Notes: generated by a model from the letters alone, not told the origin. 47,136 nt of DNA from Mesorhizobium loti (GCF_001510895.1 NZ_LPWA01000129.1:1-47136), one strand, 5' to 3'. Positions 1 to 11,737 are shown, numbered from the stretch's first letter. Program-made: numbers and translations.

Positions 1-58
1 CAGCCTCCTGACATTTCCTCCCGACACCAATTGGCCAAGTGCAATCAATCAACAAAAC

Positions 59-86
59 AAAACCCCGCCGAAAATCGACGGGGTTT
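59..86 (-). terminator. Intrinsic terminator of the petABC operon
   Basis: Read on the minus strand, an 8-bp stem (AAACCCCG paired with CGGGGTTT) is followed at once by a T-rich tract (TTTTGTTTTG). It lies about 55 bases beyond the petC stop codon and points the same way. Nothing else in the first 142 bases looks coding. Confidence 0.8.
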
Positions 87-97
87 GTCAGCGGTCT

Positions 98-121
98 GAA
101 GGGCGCCCTTCGGCGCCCTTC
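98..121 (-). terminator. Second GC-rich hairpin after petC
   Basis: A perfect 10-bp inverted repeat (GAAGGGCGCC / GGCGCCCTTC) with a 4-base loop starts 22 bases after the petC stop. It has no T-run of its own. It probably protects the 3' end or works with the T-tailed hairpin that follows. Confidence 0.55.
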
Positions 122-142
122 AAACTCATTGCCGATCGCGCC

Positions 143-1000
<858 letters not shown>

Positions 1001-1019
1001 GCCAAATCCCCTCAGATTC

Positions 1020-2322
1020 TCAGCCCTTGGTTTCCGGCGCGCTCACCGCGCCTGCCGGATGTCCGCCGGCTCCCTTGTTCTTCTTATCCAGCACCGCCTC
1101 GGTGATCGAGTTCGGCAGGCGCCGCGGCGTCTCGATCAGGCCGAGCACCGGCATGACGACCAGGAAGAAGGCGAAGTAGAACAGCGTCGCCATCTGCGCC
1201 ATGAACACATAGCTGCCTTCCGCCGGCTGCGAGCCCAGCCATCCAAGCAGGATGCGTCGGCGACAAACAGCCAGAAGAACAGCTTGTACCAGGGCCGGTA
1301 GACCGCCGAGCGCACCTTGGAGGTGTCGAGCCACGGCACCAGGAACAGCATGGCGATGGCGCCGAACATGCACAGCACGCCGCCGAGCTTGGAGTTGATC
1401 GGCCCGATGTTGAAGGTGATGGCGCGCAGGATCGCGTAGAACGGCAGGAAGTACCATTCCGGAACGATATGGGCCGGCGTCTTCAGCGGGTTGGCAACCG
1501 TGTAGTTGTCCGGGTGCCGAGATAGTTCGGCAGGTAGAAGACGAAATAGGCGAAGAAGAACAGGAACACGATCATGCCGAACGCGTCCTTGATGGTGGCG
1601 TAAGGCGTGAAGGCAACGGTGTCGGTCTTCGACTTCACCTCGATGCCGGTCGGGTTCGACTGGCCGACGACATGCAGCGCCCAGATGTGCAGCACGACGA
1701 CGCCGGCGATCATGAACGGCAACAGGTAATGCAGCGCGAAGAAGCGGTTCAGCGTCGGATTGTCGACGGCAAAGCCGCCGAGCAGCAGCTCCTGGATCCA
1801 GTTGCCGACCAGCGGAATGGCGCTGAAGAAGCCGGTGATGACGGTGGCGCCCCAGAAGCTCATCTGTCCCCAGGGCAGCACGTAGCCCATGAAGCCAGTG
1901 GCCATCATCAGGAGGTAGATGATGCAGCCGAGGATCCAGAGCAGCTCGCGCGGCGCCTTGTAGGAGCCGTAGAAGAGCCCGCGGAAGATATGGATGTAGA
2001 CGGCGACGAAGAAGAACGAGGCGCCGTTGGAATGGAGATAGCGCAAGAGCCATCCCGAATTCACGTCGCGCATGATCTTCTCGACCGAATCGAAGGCGAG
2101 AGTGGTGTCGGATGTATAGTGCATGGCCAGCACGATGCCGGTCAGGATCTGCGAGGCCAGCATGATCGACAGGATGCCGCCGAACGTCCACATGTAGTTG
2201 AGGTTGCGCGGCACCGGATAGGCGACGAAGCTGTCATAGACCAGCCTGGGCAGTGGCATGCGGGCGTCGAACCAGCGTCCGATGCCGGTCTTCGGCGTGT
2301 AGGTGGAGTGTCCCTCGCTCAT
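1020..2322 (-). CDS. petB: Cytochrome b of the bc1 complex, two frameshifts
   Basis: Quinol-oxidising membrane subunit carrying the two b haems of complex III. Three consecutive frames together give one protein of about 434 residues, the family's normal length. The first runs from MSEGHSTYTPKTG to FYLPNYLG, the second continues HPDNYTVANPLKTPAH through the PEWYFLPFYAILR quinol-site motif to FWLFVAD, and the third gives ILLGWLGSQPAEG to the C-terminus. The breaks fall near 1515-1518 (one C missing from a GGCCAC context on the coding strand) and near 1255 (one base missing from GACTGCATC). Adding one base at each site restores continuous homology. With an intact petA and petC on either side, these are probably consensus errors in a gene needed for respiration. 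Confidence 0.93.
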
Positions 2323-2338
2323 CGAAATATCCCCTGCC

Positions 2339-2899
2339 TCAGCCGATAAGGATCTTGGTATCGGAAATGAATTTGAATACCGGGATCGCCATGTTCTCGG
2401 GCGCCGGGCCTTTACGGATGCGGCCGGAGGTATCGTACTGCGAGCCGTGGCACGGGCAGAACCAGCCGCCGAAATCGCCTTCCTGGCCGAGCGGAATGCA
2501 GCCGAGATGGGTGCAGACCTGCACCATCACCATCCAGGCTTCCTTGCCGGGGGTAGTGCGGTTGGCATCGGTCGCCGGCGCGTCGGCCGGCAGGTTGGCG
2601 TTGCGCGCGATCGGATCCTTGAGATCACTGAGGCTGACCGCCTCGCCGTCCTTCATCTCTTTCTCGGTGCGGTTGCGCACCACGACCGGCTTGCCACGCC
2701 ATTTGACGATCAGCGAACTGCCTGGCTGCAGGGAAGAGACATCGACCTCGACCGAAGCCAGCGCCAGCGTCGAGGCGTCGGGCTGCATCTGGTCGATGAA
2801 CGGCCAGGCGACGGCGCCCGCGCCGACCACGCCGGCCATGCCGGTGGCGATGTAGAGAAAATCGCGACGGTTGGGATCGTGGATATCGGTTGCGCTCAC
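2339..2899 (-). CDS. petA: Rieske iron-sulfur subunit of the bc1 complex
   Basis: Carries electrons from quinol at the Qo site to cytochrome c1. The 186-residue protein has a twin-arginine start (NRRDF, R11-R12) and one N-terminal membrane helix (about 15-35), which fits Tat-dependent insertion. The [2Fe-2S] ligands are in CTHLGC (C129, H131) and CPCHGS (C148, H151). The C134-C150 disulfide is conserved. It is the first gene of petABC and is separated from petB by 16 bases that contain a purine-rich ribosome site. The operon promoter should lie in the 313-base gap upstream. Confidence 0.97.
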   Translation of the reverse strand: MSATDIHDPNRRDFLYIATGMAGVVGAGAVAWPFIDQMQPDASTLALASVEVDVSSLQPGSSLIVKWRGKPVVVRNRTEKEMKDGEAVSLSDLKDPIARNANLPADAPATDANRTTPGKEAWMVMVQVCTHLGCIPLGQEGDFGGWFCPCHGSQYDTSGRIRKGPAPENMAIPVFKFISDTKILIG

Positions 2900-3212
2900 G
2901 GGTGCCTGATCCTTTCGCCTCTTTCCGTGCCGGCGGCCGAGCCTTGCCCCCGCTCCATCGCGCCGGCCCGACAGCGCATGGCGAACAGGCTAGCGAATTC
3001 CTCCGGCATTTGGAGTTCGGTTTATGCGTGCAGCCCGTTTTTGTCCAGACGGGTGAAGGCACAAGGGCACATTGTCGCGGGGATGCGCTGCGACCTGTGC
3101 CAAGGCCTGGTCGTCGTGCCGCCCAACAGCGCAAAAATCGTGCGGAATCAGCGGGGAAATCGAAACTCCACTCGCCTCGACAGCGGCCGCTGGCCCGGTC
3201 TATTGTCAAGCC
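2900..3212. other. Divergent intergenic region upstream of petA and the cupin gene
   Basis: 313 bases without a convincing gene; the open frames here are shadows. The region should hold the petABC promoter reading left and the start of the cupin transcript reading right. I could not pick a confident -35/-10 pair or operator by eye. Confidence 0.5.
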
Positions 3213-3557
3213 ATGGCGCATGTCATCGAGCGCGACAAATGGGCGGAGGCGCCCGACCGCTGGCAAGGCGAGCTGCAATGCGGCGCCTTTGGCTCCAACA
3301 GCTGCCTGATCTTCAATTACCTGCCCGGCATCGGCGGCGGCCCGCGCCTGCACAAGCATCCCTATGCGGAGATCTTCATCGTCCGCTCCGGCACCGGCCT
3401 GTTCACGGTCGGCGACCAGCAGATCGAGGCTTCGGCCGGCCAGATTCTCATCGTGCCGCCAGACACGCCGCACAAATTCACCAATCTCGGCCCCGGTCCG
3501 CTCGAGACCACCGACATCCACGAGAACGGCAGCTTCATCACCGAATGGCTGGAATAG
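3213..3557 (+). CDS. Small single-domain cupin protein
   Basis: The 114-residue product starts MAHVIERDKWAEAP. It carries the two cupin motifs: GGGPRLHKHPYAEIFIV (motif 1, with H-x-H and a downstream E) and GQILIVPPDTPHKFTN (motif 2, with G-x6-P-x2-P-H). These residues normally bind one metal ion in a beta-barrel. Its substrate cannot be read from sequence. The upstream frame is open further, but the homology-like part begins at this ATG, which has no strong ribosome site. It converges on the DUF6665-like gene with no gap between them. It is probably a soluble cytoplasmic enzyme or sensor. Confidence 0.8.
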   Translation: MAHVIERDKWAEAPDRWQGELQCGAFGSNSCLIFNYLPGIGGGPRLHKHPYAEIFIVRSGTGLFTVGDQQIEASAGQILIVPPDTPHKFTNLGPGPLETTDIHENGSFITEWLE

Positions 3558-3869
3558 CTAACTGGCGCCAAGCCTGACCAGCACCGCCCTCGGGATGTTG
3601 TATTCGCGGATCACGGCGTCGTGCTTGCGCAGCCCGCAGAGCTCGCGTTGGATGAAATAGCCGTGGACAGCCTCCGCCGCTTCCTTCAGCAGCCGGTTGC
3701 GATCCCCGCCCTCGCCGTTCTTGCGCAACTTTGTCAGCGTCTCCTCGACGCGCTGGCCGGCGCGGCCGAGGGCGGCCGCCTTTTCGGCGAGGATTTCGTG
3801 GCCGAGCAGGTCGAGCGCGGTTTCCTGCGCGCCGCCTCGTCCGAAATTGCTGGGCATCCGTACCGACAT
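3558..3869 (-). CDS. Small helical protein, probably DUF6665 family
   Basis: A 103-residue soluble protein, mostly helical and charged, with a conserved-looking C-terminal half (YFIQRELCGLRKHDAVIREY, then NIPRAVLVRLG). From memory this pattern fits the DUF6665 family of Alphaproteobacteria, whose function is unknown. It begins 9 bases after the stop of the first ABC exporter gene and is probably co-transcribed with the exporter pair. Its stop codon abuts the stop of the converging cupin gene. No signal peptide or membrane segment is visible. Confidence 0.7.
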   Translation of the reverse strand: MSVRMPSNFGRGGAQETALDLLGHEILAEKAAALGRAGQRVEETLTKLRKNGEGGDRNRLLKEAAEAVHGYFIQRELCGLRKHDAVIREYNIPRAVLVRLGAS

Positions 3870-3878
3870 GGTTGCGTT

Positions 3879-5758
<1,880 letters not shown>

Positions 5759-5762
<4 letters not shown>

Positions 5763-8263
5763 TCCGCGGCTTCACCCTTGGCGCCAAAGTCGCGGACAAT
5801 CGCATCGTTGGCGGCCTCGGCCGGCATGTCGTCGAGCAGGAAGCCGCCCGACTGGCGCTGCCAGAGCTGGGCATAGAGCCCGCCCATGGCGACGAGCTCT
5901 TCATGCGAGCCTTCCTCTATGACGCGACCCTCGTCCAAGACGACGAGCCTGTCCATCGCCGCGATGGTCGACAGGCGGTGCGCGATGGCGATGACGGTCT
6001 TGCCCTGCATCAGCTTGTAGAGGTTCTCCTGGATCGCCGCTTCTGCTTCCGAATCGAGCGCCGAGGTCGCCTCATCGAGGATGAGGATCGGCGCGTCTTT
6101 CAGCATAACGCGGGCAATGGCGATGCGCTGACGCTGGCCGCCGGACAATTTGACGCCCCGGTCGCCGACATGGGCATCGAAATTCTTGCGGCCGTCGGAA
6201 TCGGAAAGCTCACTGATGAAGTCGAGCGCTTCGGCCCGCTTCGCCGCCTCGATCAGCATGTCGTTGCTGGCATCGGGCCGGCCGTAGAGGATGTTGTCGC
6301 GCACCGAGCGGTGCAGCAGCGAGGTATCCTGCGTCACCATGCCGATCTGCGCGCGCAGCGAATCCTGCGTCACCGCCGCGATCTCCTGGCCGTCGATCAG
6401 GATCTTGCCGCTTTCGAGGTCGTAGAAGCGCAGCAGAAGGTTGACCAGCGTCGACTTGCCGGCGCCCGAGCGGCCGACGATGCCGACCTTCTCGCCAGGC
6501 TTCACGATGAGCGACAGGTTTTCGATGACGCCCTTCTGCTTGCCATAGTGGAAGCGGATGTCCTCGAAGCGGATCTCGCCTTGGCTGACGGCGATGTCCT
6601 TGGCGCCCGGCCTGTCCTCGACCAGACGCGGCAGCGAGATCGATTGGATGCCGTCCTGCACCGTGCCGATGTTCTCGAACAGGCCCGACATCTCCCACAT
6701 GATCCACTGCGACATGCCCCACATGCGAAGCACCAGGCCGATGACCACGGCCACGGCGCCGATCGTCACCGCCTGGCCGAGCCACAGCCACAGCGAGATT
6801 GCCGTGACAGTGAACAAAAGCAGCGAATTGAGGATGTAGAGCAGGCCGTAGAGCACCGTCACCAAGCGCATCGAGCGGTAGACGGTGTCTAAGAATCGTC
6901 CCATGCCTTCCTTGGCGAAGGCCGCCTCGCGCCGCGCATGCGAAAACAGCTTCACCGTCTGGATGTTGGTGTAGCTGTCGACGACACGGCCGGTCATCGT
7001 CGAGCGCGCATTGGCCTGCTCCTCGCCGACCTTGCCCAGCCGCGGAATGAAATAGCGCAACAGCCCGATATAGCCGACCAACCAGACGGCAAGCGGTGCC
7101 GCCAGCCGCCAGTCGGCTGAGCCGACGATGAACAGCATGCCGAGGAAGTAGACGATGACGTAGTTGAGGACGTCGATCAGCTTGATCACGCATTCGCGCA
7201 CGGCAAGCGCCGTCTGCATCAGCTTGGTGGCGATGCGGCCCGCGAACTCGTCCTGATAGAAGGCCATCGACTGCTTGAGCAGGTAGCGATGCACCTGCCA
7301 GCGGATGCGCATGGGATAGTTGCCCATCAGCGTCTGCTGGTTGAGCAGCGAATGCAGCCAGACCGTGCCCGGCAACGCGAACAGCACGACGAAAGCCATG
7401 CCGGCAAGCTTCCAGCGCTCGGTCTCAAGGAACGTCTCGCGGTTCTGCGCCGACAGCCAGTCGACGATGCGGCCGAGGAAGCCGAACATCCAAACTTCGG
7501 TGAAAGCGATCGTCGTCACCAACAGCGCATCGAGAATGATGTATGGCCAGGCCCCGCGCGTATAATGCACGCAGAAGGCGACCAGCGTCTTCGGCGGCTC
7601 GACCGGCTCCGCGGCGGGAAACGGATCGAGCCTCTTTTCAAACCAGCGGAACATTCCAGGCACTCGACTGTCTATGCGCTCACGCGGCGCGGGATTGATG
7701 GGCAAGGCCCTTCGGCCACGCGGCGCGACGGGCCGCGATACGGAATCAACCGCATCGCCGGCCCTGCTTCGCGCAATATAGGGTGCCGCGGGCTTTTCGC
7801 CGACAGGCTCGCTTGGCGATGCTGACGGCACGTTGGAGCCAGCCCGCGCTTTCTCGCCCGGCCGGAACAGCCTTGCGATACGGCGCACCAGCGAAGGCCG
7901 GCTGTGGTCGGGCACGGCGCGCGAGAAATCGACGTCCGGCAACATGCCGCGATGCGGACGCCGGCGCGTCTCGGCGTGCACCGCCGACGAGTAGGTCTCG
8001 CCGATCAGCAGCGCCCAGGTCGCCATCTTGCGCTCGTGCAGGCTTCTTGAACCCGGTATTTTATAGGGATCGAACATCGGTCCGTCCTCCATGTGCAAAT
8101 GCGATAAAAGCGGTGATACGAACTCGACCTCCGGCATTCGGCCGGAGGCGCGAAACGCGTCGATCGGAACATGACGGCAAGCGTCGGTCCCGACACGACG
8201 ACAGGCGTCGGTCGCGACACGTTCAGGTGGGGCGCGGCGCCCTTTTGGCAGTTTGAAAAACAT
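5759..8263 (-). CDS. ABC exporter with a long N-terminal extension (first of pair)
   Basis: The exporter core begins at MFRWFEKRLDPF (ATG at 7654). It has six membrane helices and an ATPase domain with GRSGAGKST, LSGGQRQRIAIAR and ILILDEATSALD. The same frame stays open for another 203 codons upstream. Two upstream ATGs have better ribosome sites than 7654: 8263 (GAAGGA, 8-base spacer) and 8077 (GGAGG, followed by MFDPYKIPGSRSLHERK). The extension has TDAC-type repeats near residues 18-30 and a basic, Pro/Ala-rich linker. Either this is an 834-residue protein, or a separate small gene starting at 8077 has lost its stop through an indel. The core exporter call is firm and the start is not. Confidence 0.85.
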
Positions 8264-8329
8264 CGCAAGATTCCTTCGAGAGCCGAAAACTGGGTTCGGC
8301 GGGAATCGGTGCGATGAGGTCTTAAAGTG

Positions 8330-8407
8330 TCAGAAGAATCGTCGTACCGAAACCACCGTTGGGCATACAGGAGCCCCGGAGAGGAGCTGGAAATGCATGG
8401 TCATCAT
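8330..8407 (-). CDS. Putative 25-residue leader peptide of the ABC exporter operon
   Basis: A short ORF starting MMTMHFQLLSGAP and ending VVSVRRFF, preceded by a near-perfect ribosome site (AAGGAGGGGG, about 5 bases from the ATG). It ends 66 bases before the first possible exporter start at 8263. The interval holds a GCCGAA/TTCGGC hairpin, and a second possible pairing (TTCG/CGAA) would cover the exporter's GAAGGA site. A strongly translated ORF this short, in front of a drug-type exporter, suggests control by ribosome stalling. The regulatory role is inference. The alternative is a chance ORF with a good ribosome site. Confidence 0.55.
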   Translation of the reverse strand: MMTMHFQLLSGAPVCPTVVSVRRFF

Positions 8408-8547
8408 GTGGTCCCCCTCCTTCGGTTCGGGTTGACGATGGTGGGCATATACCCGACTTCGCAGAAAATGGCCACCCGCCAGTCCAGAAATCGCCAAAAG
8501 CGGGAGGCGTCTGTGGCCGATCTGCCACTTATTAGCAGGATGCGGAA

Positions 8548-9006
8548 ATGAACGACGGTCTCCGCATCGCGCTCTACCAGCCTGATATCGCCGGCAACAC
8601 CGGGACAATCCTGCGCTTCGCCGCCTGCCTTGATCTCGGTGTCGACGTCATCGAGCCGGCCGGCTTTCCGCTCTCCGACCGGGCGCTGAAACGGGCCGGC
8701 ATGGACTATCTCGAAATGGCGGCGCTGTCCCGCCATGCCGACTGGCACGCCTTCGAGGAATGGCGCCGGACGAGCGCGCGCCGCCTGGTGCTGGTCACCA
8801 CCAAGGCCACGGCCGCCTACACGGACTTCGCTTTTGCCGCTGGCGACATCCTTCTGTTCGGCCGCGAATCCGCCGGCGTGCCGGAAGAGGTCCACCAGGC
8901 TGCGGATACGCGGCTGACCATCCCGATGCGGCCGGGCGCGCGCAGCATCAATGTCGCGCTCTCCGTCGCGATGGTCGCGGGCGAAGCGCTCCGCCAGCTC
9001 GGCTAA
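8548..9006 (+). CDS. trmL: tRNA (cytidine/uridine-34-2'-O)-methyltransferase
   Basis: The 152-residue SPOUT methyltransferase uses S-adenosylmethionine to methylate the ribose of the wobble base in leucine tRNAs. Motif 1 is QPDIAGNTGTILR near the start, motif 2 is LLFGRESAGVPEE, and motif 3 is IPMRPGARSINVALSVA; together they form the knotted cofactor site. Its length is typical of TrmL, which lacks the extra domain of TrmH. An AGGA ribosome site precedes the ATG. It is divergent from the ABC exporter leader and ends just before a palindromic repeat. Confidence 0.93.
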   Translation: MNDGLRIALYQPDIAGNTGTILRFAACLDLGVDVIEPAGFPLSDRALKRAGMDYLEMAALSRHADWHAFEEWRRTSARRLVLVTTKATAAYTDFAFAAGDILLFGRESAGVPEEVHQAADTRLTIPMRPGARSINVALSVAMVAGEALRQLG

Positions 9007-9008
9007 AG

Positions 9009-9074
9009 CAATTCCAGGAAAAGTATGAAACGCTTGGGCTCGGCGCCTTCGCCGTAGCCTTCCGTTCGGAATTG
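9009..9074. repeat. Dispersed palindromic element, CAATTCC...GGAATTG type
   Basis: The ends CAATTCCAGGAAAAGT and TCGGAATTGCG match two other copies in this window (23969-24009 and 34222-34264). This copy is longer (66 against 41-43 bases), with about 23 extra bases in its loop. It directly follows the trmL stop and may serve as its 3' hairpin. Confidence 0.8.
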
Positions 9075-9205
9075 CGTCAAGACAACGAGCCGGCATCCTC
9101 AGCCCTTGCTCGCCGTCGCGGATCGCCCCCCCTTCTGCCGTCATTTTTACCCAGGCGCACATCGCCTTCTCCTGCATTTGCCATGTCAGGGTTTCCTCGC
9201 TACAA

Positions 9206-9223
9206 GCTCAACCTAACTTGAGG
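9206..9223. promoter_or_regulatory. SoxR-type operator
   Basis: An 18-bp imperfect dyad (GCTCAACCTAACTTGAGG) that matches the known SoxR box CCTCAAGTTAACTTGAGG at 15 of 18 positions. It lies 18 bases before the soxR start. On the minus strand it is joined to a TTGACC -35-like hexamer, with a weak TAGCGA 19 bases further, the long spacer typical of SoxR-controlled promoters. That reading drives transcription leftward, away from soxR, where only a 35-codon ORF (9077-9184, minus) precedes the end of trmL. Confidence 0.8.
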
Positions 9224-9241
9224 TCAAGCGGAAACTGCGAA

Positions 9242-9685
9242 ATGGCTCCGGTACGAGAATTGACGGTCGGTCAGGTGGCCATGCGCAGCGGCGTGGCGGT
9301 ATCGGCGCTGCACTTCTACGAGGCGCGCGACCTGATCCGCAGCCATCGCACGGCGGGCAACCAGCGGCGCTACAGCCGCGATGTGCTGCGGCGGGTGGCG
9401 ATCATCCGTATCGCTCAGGAGGTCGGCATCTCGCTCGCCGAGATCGCCGCGACATTCCGGTCCCTGCCCGAAGGCCGCACGCCGACGCGCGAGGATTGGA
9501 ATCTGCTTTCAACGGCTTGGCGCGACGGGCTCGATCACAAGATCAGCCAATTGAAGAAGCTGCGCGACGGGCTGACCGACTGCATTGGCTGCGGCTGCAT
9601 GTCGATCGACAAATGCCCGCTCAGGAACAAGGATGACAGGCTGGCGAGGGAAGGCACGGGAGCGAGGCGGCTGGTAGCGCGCTGA
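9242..9685 (+). CDS. soxR: Redox-sensitive MerR-family regulator SoxR
   Basis: A 147-residue DNA-binding sensor activated by oxidation of a [2Fe-2S] cluster by redox-cycling compounds. The N-terminal MerR winged helix (LTVGQVAMRSGVAVSALHFYE) is followed by a dimerisation helix. The cluster ligands sit in CIGCGCMSIDKC (C114, C117, C119, C125), the exact C-x2-C-x-C-x5-C spacing of SoxR. The frame is open 8 codons further up, but that would start inside the SoxR box, so I choose MAPVRELTV. No soxS or exporter target is adjacent. The box in front of it implies autoregulation. Confidence 0.95.
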   Translation: MAPVRELTVGQVAMRSGVAVSALHFYEARDLIRSHRTAGNQRRYSRDVLRRVAIIRIAQEVGISLAEIAATFRSLPEGRTPTREDWNLLSTAWRDGLDHKISQLKKLRDGLTDCIGCGCMSIDKCPLRNKDDRLAREGTGARRLVAR

Positions 9686-9688
9686 TGG

Positions 9689-9944
9689 TCAATCGGCCGC
9701 CGGCAGCCGCCGCATGGTGAATTCGATGACGTCGCGCCCGTTCGAACCAGCTTTCGATCTCGGTCCAATAGGCCTGCTTCGGGAAGCGCTCGAACCATTC
9801 CTTCGCCTTGAGGCGTGCGGCCGGGCGTGGCAGCACGAAAGTCTCGCGCAGGAATCCGTCGCGCGGCTTTCTTTCACGCTCGGCCCGCGAGCGCTCCAGC
9901 CTCTTCCTCAAGCCATCCAGCGGCGGTCTTGCCGGGGTGCGCAC
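9689..9944 (-). CDS. Small basic hypothetical protein, frameshifted
   Basis: A GTG start with a clear AAGGAG site (7-base spacer) opens a frame reading VRTPARPPLDGLRKRLERSR and on to KQAYWTEIESWFER. The natural ending DVIEFTMRRLPAAD lies in another frame, so the gene is broken near 9738-9745. Two one-base losses (GGGGCGCCGAC read as GGGCGCGAC), or one extra G, would join them into about 84-85 residues. It is highly charged and soluble, with no recognised domain. It converges on soxR with a 3-base gap. Confidence 0.55.
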
Positions 9945-10065
9945 CAAGGAACTCCTTTGTGCCTTGATCAGACAGGACTTGACCCTTGCCCCTAAGAGAT
10001 TAGGGATCGCGCCCTGGAAAGACGAGTCATTTGTCAGGCGAATGGGCCTGTAACTGGAGACCGAA

Positions 10066-10978
10066 TTGGAACGACCTGACCTTCCCGTGGGGCTGCCGGC
10101 CGACATCGAACAGAAGAAAATGAGGCCCGCCTCTGGTTCGAGACGCTGCGCGAGCGCATCTGCGCCACATTCGAGCAGATCGAGCAGGAACTCACCGGGC
10201 CGCTATCGTCCTGGTCGCCCGGGCATTTCGAGAAGACGCCCTGGGAGCGCGACGAGGGCAAAGGCGGTGGCGGCACCATGTCGATGATGCGCGGCCGCGT
10301 CTTTGAGAAGGTCGGCGTGCACACATCGACCGTCTACGGCGAATTCTCGCCCGAATTCCGCAAGCAGATCCCCGGCGCGAGGAGGATCCGCGCTTCTGGG
10401 CGAGCGGCATTTCGCTTATTGCGCACCCCTGGAACCCCAACGTGCCGGCCGTGCATATGAACACGCGCATGGTGGTGACCACGCGCCAGTGGTTCGGCGG
10501 CGGCGCCGACCTGACGCCGGTGCTCGACCGTCGCCGCACCCAGGATGACCCTGACACGTTGGCCTTCCACCGCGCCATGCAATTCGCCTGCGAGAAGAAC
10601 GCCTCCGTGGCCGACTACCCGAAATTCAAGGCCTGGTGCGACGAGTACTTCTTCCTGCCGCATCGCGACGAGCCGCGCGGCATCGGCGGCATCTTTTTCG
10701 ACTGGCTGCGTTCGGACGAGGCCAAGGGGGGGTGGGACGCCGATTTCAATTTCGTCCAGGACGTCGGACGCTCTTTCCTCGTCGTCTACTCCCATCTGGT
10801 GCGGGGCAATTTCAACCAGAACTGGACCGACGGCGATCGCGACGAACAGCTCATTCAGCGCGGCCGTTACGTCGAATTCAATTTGCTTCACGATCGCGGC
10901 ACCATCTTCGGCCTGAAGACCGGCGGCAATGTCGCCTCGATCCTGTCCAGCCTGCCGCCCGAGGTAAAGTGGCCGTAA
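10066..10978 (+). CDS. hemF: Oxygen-dependent coproporphyrinogen III oxidase, two frameshifts
   Basis: Decarboxylates two propionates of coproporphyrinogen III to give protoporphyrinogen IX, using O2, in haem synthesis. The conserved core is clear: GGGGTMSMMRGRVFEK, HPWNPNVPAVHMNTR, WFGGGADLTPV, EYFFLPHRDEPRGIGGIFFD and YVEFNLLHDRGTIFGL. It starts at TTG behind GGAGA. Two one-base losses split it: near 10117-10120 (an A lost from a run of As; KKNEARLWFE resumes in the next frame) and near 10378 (GGCGCCGAG read as GGCGCGAG). Corrected, it is 304 residues, the normal length. The damage is more likely consensus error than decay. Confidence 0.93.
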
Positions 10979-11222
10979 AAATCCGGTGATCGGAGAGAAA
11001 GCCGCATTGATGTCCCATTCGCTGAATCTTGGCCGGCAATGTGGCGGTCACGATTTCTTTTTCGTCTAATATCCTTTTGAAAAATTTGAGCTATTTAACG
11101 TTTTCGGGTCGGGAAGCGCCGGCGGTTCGTCACTGCTTCGAGCCGCGACCCGACGCGACCGGACGGCCCTGATCGAGAGGGGCGCCTTCCATACGGTGCC
11201 CGCATTCCAGGAGAGCATGCCA

Positions 11223-11483
11223 ATGCGCAAGCTTATTGTGACGGCAGCAGCCGCTGCCTTTCTCGCCTCCGGTGGCACCACGTTCGCCGCGGTCAAGCAC
11301 ACCACGGGCACGGTCAAGAGCTTTGATGGAACGGCCATGAGCCTTGTTCTGGACAACGGATCGACCTTCACCCTGTCCAAGGCCTTCAAGGACCCGGGCA
11401 TCAAACCGGGCGAGAAAGTCCGCGTTTCCTGGGATATGAGCGGCAAGAACAAGATTGCCGAGGCCGTCAAGATCATGAAATGA
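11223..11483 (+). CDS. Exported DUF1344 protein
   Basis: The 86-residue protein has a signal peptide (MRKLIVTAAAAAFLASGG, cleavage near TTFAA). A small beta-rich domain follows (GTVKSFDGTAMSLVLDNGS, then FTLSKAF and PGEKVRVSWDM), which fits DUF1344, a periplasmic family of unknown function found in Rhizobiales. An ATG two codons upstream (11217) is also possible; a GGAG site serves either start. It stands alone between hemF and the DUF1059 gene, with an AT-rich stretch at 11050-11105 that probably contains its promoter, and a terminator follows. Confidence 0.85.
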   Translation: MRKLIVTAAAAAFLASGGTTFAAVKHTTGTVKSFDGTAMSLVLDNGSTFTLSKAFKDPGIKPGEKVRVSWDMSGKNKIAEAVKIMK

Positions 11484-11518
11484 CGGCCCGCGTGGCCTAG
11501 CAAGATCAGGCAACAAGG

Positions 11519-11550
11519 AGGCGGAGCAGCATCGCTCCGCCTTTCTGTTT
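11519..11550 (+). terminator. Intrinsic terminator after the DUF1344 gene
   Basis: A 9-bp stem (AGGCGGAGC / GCTCCGCCT) with a 6-base loop is followed by TTCTGTTT. It begins 35 bases after the DUF1344 stop codon. Confidence 0.85.
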
Positions 11551-11737
11551 AGCACTCGGCCGGCAGCCCGATACAGCGCTTCGCTACTCTTGATGCAACC
11601 GAAGCCGGCGACATGTGTTATGGTTATCCATCTGAGCAACTCCGGGAAAACCGCCCAGCGGTTTTGCCGGATTTGCATAAAAACAATAGCTGGGGTTGGT
11701 CGAAGCTGAACCGCTCCACAGCAAGGAAGGGAAACCC

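Noticed and set aside
1020..2322. petB as a true pseudogene
   Set aside because: Both breaks are one-base losses, the rest of the protein is fully conserved, and petA and petC are intact. The same error type recurs across the window.
10066..10978. Programmed frameshifting in hemF
   Set aside because: No slippery heptamer with a downstream structure is seen. Two separate shifts would be needed, and one matches the recurrent GCC error.
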